The notes beneath the pieces are model-generated. The model made no database searches, was not told where the DNA came from, and saw only the letters and a program-made list of their open reading frames with translations. The position numbers and the translations under genes were made by a program. Shown here piece after piece: positions 9,805 through 19,509 of a stretch of 64,000 nucleotides of DNA. Numbering within the stretch: the stretch's first letter is position 1; each line of letters opens with the position of its first letter. Source of the stretch: Gloeopeniophorella convolvens (lineage: Eukaryota; Basidiomycota; Agaricomycetes; Russulales); assembly GCA_022496205.1 (NCBI GenBank), contig WTXD01000001.1, forward strand, positions 1,240,001 through 1,304,000. The letters are read 5' to 3'.

Positions 9805-11705
9805 ATGTTCAGAACGTTCCCGCGCCGCGCTCTCCTCGGTCGCAGGCTTCCTCCACTCCCCAGTCGCCGTCACAGCACCGCTACGCACACGCCCACGCAC
9901 ATGCACATGCACAGACCGCCCGCGCTCGACGCGTCGCCGCCGCCTATGCGCGGGATGCGCGCCGCCGCGCTCGACCGCCGCGCGTTCCGCAGGACTATCC
10001 CCGTGCTCGCCGCGCGCCTGCCCGCATCGCAGACCGGGCGTGTGCTCAAGGCCGAGGCCATGCGCGGGTGCGTGCCGCCCGGCGTGCGTCGTACCGTGCT
10101 GTGTTTGTCGTGCTGATGCCGCGCCGCAGGTGCATCATCGACCTGCCCAGGATCCGGAGCGTCGTGCGCGCGCCGGGGGCCGACGCGGACGCGGATGCGG
10201 ACGCGAAGCTCGTCGTGCTGCGCGTGCAGCGGGCAGGTGCGTGCGCGTCCGGGGGCGCGCTGTGCGGCTGCGCTGACGGGCAGCACAGACGACCTGCCCC
10301 CCGCGCGCGCGCGTATCTCGCCGCGCTCGGGGCGGACCTCGTGCCGCACGACATCGAGCTGGACTACGACTACTGGGGCGCCGGTGCGTGGCGCGGTGCG
10401 GGCTGTGTGCGGCGGCGCGGCGTGGCTGACGGCGGCAGACGAGATCCTGCGCGCGATCCTCCCGAGAGCTGCGCGACGGCGCGCCGTCTGGGTTTGCGGC
10501 GACGGGGCACCTGGTGCGCGCGTGCTCCTCCTTCTGCGGGTGTTCGTGTTGGCTGACCCGGGCCAGCGCATCTGAATCTGAATAGCGAGTATCTGCCGTA
10601 CAAGCATATCATTGGGCAGATCGTGCTCGACGTGCGTCGTGTCCTGTGTGCTTGGGTCGTCGTGGTTGACTTGCGCCCGCAGAAAAACAAGCGCATCCGG
10701 ACGGTGGTGAACAAGCTCGACTCGATCGACACGCAGTTCCGCTTCTTCAAGATGGAGCTCCTCGCGGGCGAGCCGGACTACGTCGTCCAACACGTCCGTC
10801 GTGCTTCTACAGCACTGCTGCTACTGACGTATGCTTTGCGCAGCACGAATCGGACTGCCGCTTCACGTTCGACTTTTCGCGCGTGTACTGGAACTCGCGC
10901 TGCACACCGAGCACGAGCGCCTCGTGGGGCTGTTCCAGCCCTCGGACCTCATCGCGGACGTGTTTGCCGGCGTCGGGCCCTTTGCGCTCCCCGCCGCCAA
11001 AAAGGGCTGCGCCGTCCTCGCGAACGACCTCAACCCCGAGAGCTACAAGTACCTCGCGATCAACATCGGCGACAACAAGGTGCGTCGCGCCGCCCGTCTC
11101 GGAGCTGAGCGCTGAGCGCGGCGGCGGTGGTGGTGCGTAGGTCGCGGACCGCGTCCGCGCGTCGTGTGAGGACGGCCGCGAGTTTATCCAGAACGCCGCC
11201 AGGCGCGTCGCGGCGGACCCGGTAGCTGGGTACGCGGGCCCGCCGCTCTCGCACGCGCAGCGGCGCGCACGGGAGCGCGCCACGCCGCGCGGGGCGAGTC
11301 CGCCGCCCGCGCCGCCCCCGCGGAGGCGCATCGCGCACTACATCATGAACCTGCCCGACTCGGCGATCACCTTTCTCGACGCGTTCCGCGGGGCGCTGGC
11401 GTCGGCCGACCTCGCCGCGCTGTATGACGTGATGCCGACCGTGCACTGCCACTGTTTCACGCGCGAGATGGAGCGCGGCGCGGCGGAGCGCGATATCCGG
11501 CAGGTGCGTGTGTGCGTGCGTCGGGGATGTGCCGCGCGGAGAGCTGACGGCGGACACGCGGCAGCGGGTGGAGGCGCGGCTGGGGTGCGTGCTGGGCACG
11601 GAGGAGGACGGGGTATCGCTGCACCTTGTGCGGTCGGTCGCGCCGAACAAGGACATGTACTGCATCAGCTTCCGGCTGCCCCGCAGCGTTGCGTTCGGGT
11701 CGTGA
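9805..11705 (+). CDS. TRM5: tRNA (guanine-37-N1)-methyltransferase Trm5
   Basis: The protein makes m1G37 next to the anticodon using S-adenosylmethionine. Visible landmarks are [55 protein letters not shown], the SAM-binding block [24 protein letters not shown], and the catalytic-loop motif [14 protein letters not shown]. About eight short introns are present. The N-terminus [22 protein letters not shown] is Arg-rich and lacks acids, so it looks like a mitochondrial presequence. Internal Met codons 30-50 residues later could start a cytosolic form, as in dual-targeted yeast Trm5. Apparent one-base gaps at 10464, 10466 and 10900 break the frame and are repaired by GG or CC. The gene shares a 64-bp spacer with the TatD-like gene. 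Confidence 0.9.
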
Positions 11706-12209
11706 ACACGGCCCGGTGGCCAATGGCGGGGCGGATATATATACTTGTACGCCCGCATAGCTCCTGCCCTCAGCCCGCGGGCGACCCACGTCGCGACCCA
11801 CGTCGCAGGCCGGGATGAACATGTCGAGCGGACATTGGTCGTTCGTCCGCAGGGGAACTGTGCGGAAGCGGCAGCCAATGGGAGCCTCTCCCGGAGTGGC
11901 GTGCCGGCCTCCGGGGCCTATCAACTCTGCTTACGTCATCGTGACCGCTCGAAAAATGATGTTTGCGAAACGCGCAAAAGCAAAAGCATTGCACACAACG
12001 CCCCCCCGCATCCTCCCCGCCCGCTTTCGCCCGCTCCCTCGCTTGCTCCTAGACGTCGCCCACTATAGAGCCCACCGGCCACAGACTATAGACGACATAG
12101 AGTCGTATACCCCTTCGCTTTCTCCTCGTGCTCTCGTTCTCCACCTTGGGCCCCGCCCCGCAACCCGGCCCACACACGCCACGTACATTCCCCGCGGTAA
12201 CATCCCAGC
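11706..12209 (+). other. Intergenic region TRM5 to AGC1
   Basis: This 504-bp spacer lies between two plus-strand genes. ATATATATAC at about 11733 sits just after the TRM5 stop and may belong to its 3' end. The distal part (12000-12180) is C/T-rich and has two CTATAGA motifs (about 12064 and 12086), placed 120-145 bp before the AGC1 ATG as expected for a core promoter. No ORF here looks coding. Confidence 0.4.
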
Positions 12210-15200
12210 ATGTCCGCACCCTCTAATACCAATCCCCTGCCCACCGTGCACGCTGATGCGGATGGGAGCACCGCCGCACGCGTCGTGCAGACCGTCAAGA
12301 GCGCCGTGCGCACGCAAGAGTCGGAGATCAAGCGCTGGCGCCGGACATTCGACGCGAACGCCAAGACCGTCACTAGTGGCGAAAAGTGCGTTTCCCCGCG
12401 CCCGCCCGCGCGCACGGTTGCTGAGCTGGCCGCCGCCGCGTAGGTTTCTCGACCGCGACCAGTTTGTGAGCGCGATCGCGCCGTCGGGCGACCTGACGCG
12501 CATCGGGCGCGCGCAGTTCGCGATCTTGTTTCGCGTCGCGGACGCGGCGAAGCGCGGGCTCGTGTCCTGGGATGACTTTGTCGTCTTCCAGACGCTGCTC
12601 AAGCGCCCCGACGCGGACTACTACATGGCGTTCCAGTACTTTGACGTGTGCGTGGTGCTGTCGCGGTGGTTCGTTCGGTGGCTCACGGCGGGTGCGATGG
12701 GGTGGTGGTGCACAGCGACAGCTCGGGGACGATCACGTTCGACGAGTTCAAGAGCGTGTTCTCGGAGAACATCGCTCCGGACGCGATTCCGTTCGACTTT
12801 GACTGGTAAGTGGTCGTTTGTGTGCAGTAGCACGGGGTGCTGACCTGGCGGGTGCAGCGATTGGGTCAAGCTCTACTTGGGCAAGAAGAACGGGACGCAT
12901 GTCCTCGGCTGTATGCGCCGTCTCTGTGACTGCCCGTGCGAGCGGCGCTGACTGCCTGCACAGACAACGAGTTCACGCAGCTCATGAAGGGCCTCCAGGG
13001 CGAGCGTCTGCGCCAGTCGTTCAAGTTCTTCGACGACAACCAGGACGGCTTCATCCGGCCAGACCAGTTCAAGCGCATCATCCTCGTGCGTCGCGGTGTG
13101 CGGCCCTCCGGCCGATGACGGTGCTGACCTTAAACCCGCAGGAAATTATGGGACACAAGCTCTCGGATGCCGTCATCGAGCGCCTGCCGACGCTCACAGC
13201 GCTCTCCCCCGGTGGCCGCATCTCATACTCGGAGGTCGTCGCCTTCCATAATGTCGTCAGGGGTACGTACACGGGACGTCCAGGGGCGGGCCAGCGCTGA
13301 CGCGCGGTATCTGCTGCCGTAACCGTGCAGAGATGGACATGGTCGAGCGCGTGCTGCGCGAGGCGACGGCGCGGTCCAAGGACGGGCGCATCGACCAAAC
13401 CGACTTTTTGAACCACGCGGCGTCGAGCTCGCGCTACGCGCTCTTCACGCCGATGGAGGCGTCCATCATCTTCCATTTCGCGGGGCGGGGCGTCGCGACC
13501 TCGCGGCTCGCGCTGATCGACTTTGCGCAGCTGCTCGATCCGCGCTGGCGTGCGCCTGGCGACCAGGAGCGCGCCGCCGCCGGCGACGCGGGGACTACGT
13601 TTTCGACGGTGATGGGGGATATTGCCCAGTCAGCGTACAATTTCGTGCAAGGCGGTGCGTGCGGATTCGTATGCGGCTTGGCGGCGACGCTGATGGGTAG
13701 CGCCTGTGGGAAGGCTTCGCTGGCGCCTTTGGTGCCACCATAGTTTATCCTATAGACCTCGGTATGTTGTGGCCGTTTTGAACATTCTACTTGCCTAATG
13801 CTGACCCTGGTTCATTCTAGTCAAGGTACGGTAGTAGCACTTCCTTCTCGGGCACTTACCAAGCTTGTCGCATATGTCCACCGTAGACGCGGTACGCATC
13901 AACATCGAAATAGCGACGCGCCGCGTGTTGACCGTGTTATCTGATGACAGGATACAAAATCAACGGAGCACCGTCGTGGGCCAGCTCTTGTACAAGAACA
14001 GCTGGGACTGTGTGAAGAAAGTATTCCATAATGAAGGCTTCCTCGGCTTCTACCGTGGCCTGGGCCCCCAGCTTGTGGTACGTGCCGGCATGGCTTGTTC
14101 TCAGCATGGCATCCCCCTCATGCCCGGTCTCCTAGGGTGTTGCGCCAGAGAAGGCTATCAAGCTCACAGTGAATGACCTTGTCCGTGGAAGGGCGATGGA
14201 CCCGGAAACGGGTCGGATATCGCCCTTCTGGGAGTTGGTGGCCGGCGGCACGGCCGGTGGTTGCCAAGTGGTGCGTGCACGCGACTGGCTGGTCCCACAA
14301 GAAGCAGCAGCAGCTTACAGGCGTCCGTCAGGTCTTTACGAACCCGCTAGAGATTGTGTGCGTGCTGCGGACGTCGCTCCGTTTGCGCGGAGGAGCCCTT
14401 ACGCGAGGTGTTACAGGAAAATCCGTCTGCAGATTCAGGGCGAGGCTGCCAAGGTCGAAGGCGCCGTGCCGCGCGGCGCGATCCACATCATCCGCCAGCT
14501 CGGGCTGGTGGGGCTTTACCGCGGCGCATCGGCGTGCCTGCTCCGCGACATCCCCTTCTCGGCCATCTACTTCCCCGCGTACTCGCACCTGAAGAAGGAC
14601 CTGTTCCATGAAGGGTACCATGGCAAGACGCTGTCGTTCATGGAAACCCTAACCTCGGCCGCGATAGCGTAAGTAGTGATTATCGGTTGGAGCGTTTCAG
14701 AGGCTTTGACTGACAATCAACAACTGATCGCGTTGATCGACCCAACAGCGGCATGCCCGCTGCCTACCTCACGACCCCCGCAGGTGCGCCCGTTGCTGTG
14801 AACAAGCGAGTGGAGAGGTGGAGACTAACACGCGGCGTGGCTTCGGCGTATGTGACAGACGTTGTCAAGACACGGTTGCAAGTGGAGGCTCGCAAGGGAC
14901 AGACGACATACAAGGGCCTCACGGACGCGTTTACCAAGATCTGTGCGTTTTATGTCGCTGATGCGTCCGCTTAATGATCTCGCGCTCACTCAACGCCATG
15001 ATAGATCGCGAAGAGGGCTTCAAGGCACTGTTCAAGGGCGGCCCGGCGCGCATACTCCGAAGCTCGCCGCAGTTTGGCTTCACGCTCGTCGCATACGAGT
15101 ACCTTCACAAGGTGCAATTCATTAGTATATGTGCTGTGTGCATGTCACTGATCGCAACTTTGATCGCCTGTGCTGTGTAATAATGGTGCCGACAGCTCCT

Positions 15201-15412
15201 GCCAGTAAGCATCCTGCTTGTGAGATGCGAAGGGTGACATGCTGATGGACGTGTTGTGTCGACAGTACCCATGGAAAGAACCTCCACGGGAGGTCGAGAC
15301 GGCGCTTACGTCGCGCGGCGAGGAGATTGCCAAGACGCGGGCGCGGAACGCGCTCAAGATCCTGCTGGACGTGCATGGCGACTTTGGACGGCGTTCGTCG
15401 TCGGGTGCATGA
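12210..15412 (+). CDS. AGC1: Mitochondrial Ca2+-regulated aspartate/glutamate carrier
   Basis: The product starts [19 protein letters not shown]. An N-terminal EF-hand domain follows, with loops such as [12 protein letters not shown] and [12 protein letters not shown], as in Aralar/citrin. Three mitochondrial-carrier repeats come next, with signatures YPIDLVKTR, NPLEIVKIR and PADVVKTR. The C-terminus reads EYLHKLLPYPWKEPP. The protein exchanges aspartate for glutamate across the inner membrane (malate-aspartate shuttle), with Ca2+ sensed by the EF-hands. The gene is cut by more than a dozen introns. The first carrier signature is built from two consecutive 5-nt exons (13821-13825 and 13887-13891), and LLP is a 9-nt exon (15196-15204). 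One intron ends in AAG, just before GFAGAFGA. No frame error was needed. Confidence 0.92.
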
Positions 15413-16046
15413 GGGACTATCAGGAGGGGCGGTCGGTGTGCGGACTAGAGCTAGATATACTGCATGGTCGACGATATATATTGTTTTGGGGATTCGTCGG
15501 TTGTTCTAATGATGATAGGCCTGGACCCGATGACGGCGGGCGGGCTTGGATGTCGCAACGGGGGGACGAGCCAATGGAGAGGATAAGGGTGTTTGAATGC
15601 TCCCATTGGCCGATGAAGCGGTGCTCGCCCGGGCGGTCACCCTAGAAACGCATCACGACCGAGATGTCCTCCCCGGAAAATTGATCTGACTGGCTGATGC
15701 CGCCACTGCGCCTTTATTCAAAAGGCAACATTCCCCCTTCCCACCCTTTCCCCCACCCCTTCCTCTCTCTGCTTTCCGTTTCGTTTTCTTCCTCTCCCTT
15801 TTCTCTTCTTTTCAGCGGTCAGTCTCTCTCCTTTTCTGCTCACGAGTGTTCTTTAACTTACTGACTGTTGGCCCACAGAGCGCTTGCGCCCTCACAAGCC
15901 TCCCGCACCCATTATCGTACTGCCAGACAGTACCCTAGCGTAGATCGCTACTTCCCATTTTCTCCGATCTACTACTCTCTTTCCTGCCCCTGCTGCACCC
16001 GCTTTAATTCGCTCTCAAAATCGTCCCAATTCGCTCTTTCTTCATC
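15413..16046 (+). promoter_or_regulatory. Promoter and 5' UTR of the secreted repeat protein
   Basis: A long CT-rich block spans about 15728-15815 and is typical of strongly expressed basidiomycete genes. A likely 5' UTR intron follows at 15818-15878 (GTCAGT.., branch TTACTGAC, acceptor CCCACAG). A second pyrimidine-rich stretch leads to the ATG at 16047. TTTATTCAAA near 15713 could be a weak TATA element. Confidence 0.55.
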
Positions 16047-17802
16047 ATGATTTCTCTCGCAGTCAGCTTGACCTTTGCGTCCTTTGCGGCCGCCCAGGTC
16101 GTCTCCATGGTCCCCATGCCCGTGGCCGCGCCCGCCTCTAGCGGCTCTGCCTCTTCCTCCTCCTCGAGCGCGTACGCTGCCTCGACGTCCGCCGTCTCCT
16201 CCTCGTCCGCGTACAATCCTTATGGGTCGTCCTCGTCCTCGTCTGCTTACAACCCCTACGGGTCGTCGTCCTCCTCATCTGCTTACAACCCCTACGGGTC
16301 GTCCTCGTCTTCTTCGGGGTACAACTCGTACGGCTCGTCCTCGTCCGCCGAGTACAACCAGTACGGCTCGTCGTCGCAGTACAACCAGTACAGTTCGTCT
16401 TCGGCGCCCCCGGCCCAGTACACGCCCCCGCCGCAGACCCAGGACATGTCTTACTCGTCCTTCACGTCGGGCGGCTACAAGAGCATGGACTGCGGGTACG
16501 GCTACCAGAAGGGCCAGAACGGTGACTGCACCAGCACCCAGTCGTGGTGGTCTTCCACCGGCTGCTACCAGGCCCAGCAGACCTAGTGAGTTTGCGCTAC
16601 CCTTTGGGTTTTTTGATTGGACGGTTCGCTGACCGCGTCCTATCTTTTTTTTTTTTTCAGCTGCCCCCCGCCGCAGACCGTCACAAAGACGATGACTGAT
16701 ACCATGACGGTGACCGACACCAAGACGATGACGCAGACGATGACCTCGGTGCGTGTTTCAGACGGACTTGTGCGCGTCCGACTCGGACTTACCGTGCCCC
16801 GCAGACGGTTACCGTCCCCACCACGGTCACCCAGACCATGACGGACTTCAAGACGACCACGGATCTTGAGACCAAGACCGAGGTGATGACGTCGACGATG
16901 CTCGTGCCCACGACGAAGATCTGGACGTCCACCGAGATCATCGACCACACGTCCACGGTCGAGCACACGCTCACTTCGACCGCGACGCAGACGCAGATCA
17001 CCACGTACGTCCGCACGGACACCAAGACGGAGACCGACACCGAGACTTCGACCTCTGTCTCGACCGCGACCGACTTTGTGACCAAGACGTACCTGTCCAC
17101 CATCATCCAGCCCACGACCTACCTCAGCACCATTGTCAGCACGCGCGTCATTGACAACGTGCGTTTTGCTTTCTTGCCCTTGTAGTATGAGATTGTATGC
17201 TGACTTGGATGGCGCTTGCAGACCAAGACCGTCGAGGAGACGCAGACTCAGACCATGACCGACACCCGCACCCTCGTCTCGACTGCCACTTCCACGCAGT
17301 TCCAGACCGCGACCGTCACGTCCGTCTCTGTCAGCACGCTCATCCAGCCCACGACCTACGTCTCCACCGTCCTCTCTACTCGCGTCGTCGACAACGTGAG
17401 TTTTAGTTCGGTTCTGCTGCGTTGTTCAGATGCTCACGACCATTTCTGCAGACCAAGACCGTTGTTGACACCATGACGTCGACCGTGACGGAGAACCACA
17501 CGCAGCTGTCGACCATCACCAGCACCGCGACGTCTACGGAGACCGACACTGCCACCAAGACCGAGATCCAGACCAGCGATGCCACTGGCACTGCGCTCTC
17601 GGACTGCCTCGGCAACTGCCAGTCTAAGTGGGGTCTCTCGGCGGGCAACAGCAACCAGTACAACACGTACAACGCTCCCTCTTACACCACGTCGTCCGCG
17701 TACGCCGCCAAGACGTCGAGCTCCTCGTCTTACAACAGCGGCTACAGCGGCTCGTCCAACTCGTACAGCAGCGGTTACAGTGGCTCGTCCAACAGCTACT
17801 AA
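16047..17802 (+). CDS. Secreted Tyr/Ser/Thr-rich repeat protein, 501 residues
   Basis: Five exons (16047-16585, 16661-16748, 16805-17158, 17222-17395, 17452-17802) join in frame to 501 residues. A signal peptide, MISLAVSLTFASFAAAQ, opens the protein. Residues of about 50-100 are a tandem array of AYNPYGSSSSSS-type units. A short Cys-containing segment follows (DCGYGYQKGQNGDC..GCYQ..YC), then about 250 residues of Thr/Val-rich repeats (TKTxTDT, STxIQPTTYxSTxxSTRVxDN). A second Cys pair (DCLGNC) leads to a tail of SGYSGSSNSY repeats. There is no enzyme domain and no clear GPI signal. It is probably an extracellular or wall-associated, heavily O-glycosylated structural protein; that is inference. 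Exons 3 and 4 end with the same motif and the same phase, so they look duplicated. Confidence 0.85.
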
Positions 17803-19173
17803 ACTAAACGCTGGTCGGTGTAGAAGTGCTGTCCGCTAGAGTGTCTGGGTTGTGGGTGGCGGCGATGTTTTGTGAGATACCAGGTCGAGCCTTGTTGTTT
17901 TACCGCGCACATGGACGGTCGCACGAACGCTTTCCAGACTGCCCCTCGATATCATTTTGATTTATTGTCGAATTTTTGCTAGCTTGTAGGTGCTGCTAAT
18001 GCTGGATCTGTAGTCGATTCTTGTTTGGGCGCCGCTCTTGGGTCGATACCTAGAGCTTTTACCTCATCATCTCACCGCCTGCTCTCCCTGCACACAGCAT
18101 GCATGTCCTAGTCTAAGTCAACTAAAGGGGGTTCCAGTGGACGAGGGTCAACTTTCTATTTTGGACAAGCCATGTGCCACCCTCGGACCGCTACCGCCAT
18201 GGCCGGTTATTCCCACCTGGGCAGGAGAGGAGGACATCCCGCCCCGGTGAACAACCAACCGATACCAATGGTAGACAATTGACCATAGACGACAATCCAC
18301 CACCCTCTTGCACAGGGTGGAAGCAGGACATACTCATAGATTGAATATTGAATCCTCAGGACAGACTCAGCGACTAGCGCACTCAGTGGCACCGTGCCGT
18401 GATGTGATCCTCCCTCTTCCCTAATCCTTCCCTAATCCTCTCGCACGACCAACGCTAAGCCGCAGCGACCACGCCCGCGCCCGTTCCTGCTCCCGCACTG
18501 TATCCCAAAAAAATCAATACCCAAGGATAAAACTCAGCCCTACATGTCCACATAAGTTACCATCACACCATCCTGCTATCCTTTCTGTGTCATCGGGCGT
18601 CGTATGACCAACATGCTTGGGACGTACATATGAGGACTCAGCCTCAAGACGGAGCCTACAGCGGTTGACTGGCACGATCTCTGCGCTCTCAGGATGACCG
18701 GCGGTCCCCCGACCAGCAAAGAGCGATGCACGCGACCCAGCGGCGTAGTCGTTCCTCGTTACCTGCCTAACGCTGACGCACTCACCCAGTCCGGCGCCGC
18801 GTGGTTCCCTGTCAAGACGGCACAGCGGGTGCCCACGTCGCCTCGAATCGGGACACTGTGAACCTTGCAGATGAGAGCTGTGAGGCTGCTTGTGAGGTTC
18901 GGGCCGAGAACGCCGTCTGAGTCGTCTCCAGAGGATTGGGAGGTGGGATTGGCACGGAAAACGAGTCGCGAGAGGTTTAGAGTCGCGCGCGCGAGAGGTT
19001 CGCGATGCAGCCTTGCACCAAGTCGGCCAGATCAACTAGTACCTTACAATCGGTCGTACAATACTGATGTGATGGGTGATGGGATGGCACGTGGTGTGGG
19101 ACATTGTGTGACCGATTGACCGGAGGACTCTCGATGCGGGGTCGCCTATGCGAAATACCCCAGACTTGCCCCA

Positions 19174-19213
19174 GACGTTGCAGAGCAGATCGATCTGTCT
19201 GCTCTGCAACGTC
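19174..19213. repeat. Perfect 16-bp inverted repeat with 8-bp loop
   Basis: The left arm GACGTTGCAGAGCAGA (19174-19189) is exactly complementary to 19198-19213, with TCGATCTG between them. It would form a strong hairpin. It lies in gene-poor DNA, 25 bp before a second hairpin. Confidence 0.8.
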
Positions 19214-19237
19214 TCGAACCGAGACTACCCTTAAGTT

Positions 19238-19284
19238 GTTGCCGACCTCATCACTGTCGTTCCGCGATGGATGAGGTCGGCAAC
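19238..19284. repeat. Perfect 15-bp inverted repeat with 17-bp loop
   Basis: The arm GTTGCCGACCTCATC (19238-19252) pairs exactly with 19270-19284. Together with the preceding hairpin it makes a 110-bp double-hairpin module. Confidence 0.8.
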
Positions 19285-19509
19285 GCTATGCATGTTCGTT
19301 GTTCATCATGGCTTTGCTCTCATCTTGAACAAGTACTTGTTTCGGCGGTCTTGTCGGGACCGACTTTGCTGGAATCATTGGCAACTGAGTTGATGAGGCC
19401 TACCATCAGTGGTGCGTTGTTCGCTGCCCCGGCCCACGTGCATATCACGGGGTGCGTGCTTTTGTACTTGCGATATCCCACTCGAATCAATACTATTCAT
19501 CTTGAGATC

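Larger units (their letters stand above)
17803..19509. other. Gene-poor DNA, no supported gene
   Basis: This stretch follows the secreted-protein gene. The first 200 bp are probably its 3' UTR and terminator region. Further on there are only short, unconvincing ORFs with no recognisable domain. Two strong hairpins lie near its right end and are listed separately. Composition is less GC-rich than the gene blocks. Confidence 0.5.

Noticed and set aside
8545..9912. 455-codon minus-strand frame over the TatD gene
   Set aside because: It is the wrong frame: composition is almost all Arg, Ala and Pro, while the TatD motifs lie in the neighbouring minus-strand frame.
10441..10520. Programmed frameshifting in TRM5
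   Set aside because: Two separate bases are missing within three nucleotides of each other in GG positions, and similar losses occur in unrelated genes, so a sequencing cause is simpler.
9321..10556. 411-codon plus-strand frame across TatD and TRM5
   Set aside because: It crosses two well-supported genes in the wrong frame or strand and shows no domain.
18514..19119. ORFs on both strands in the gene-poor stretch
   Set aside because: They overlap each other, have no domain, no intron structure and unremarkable composition.
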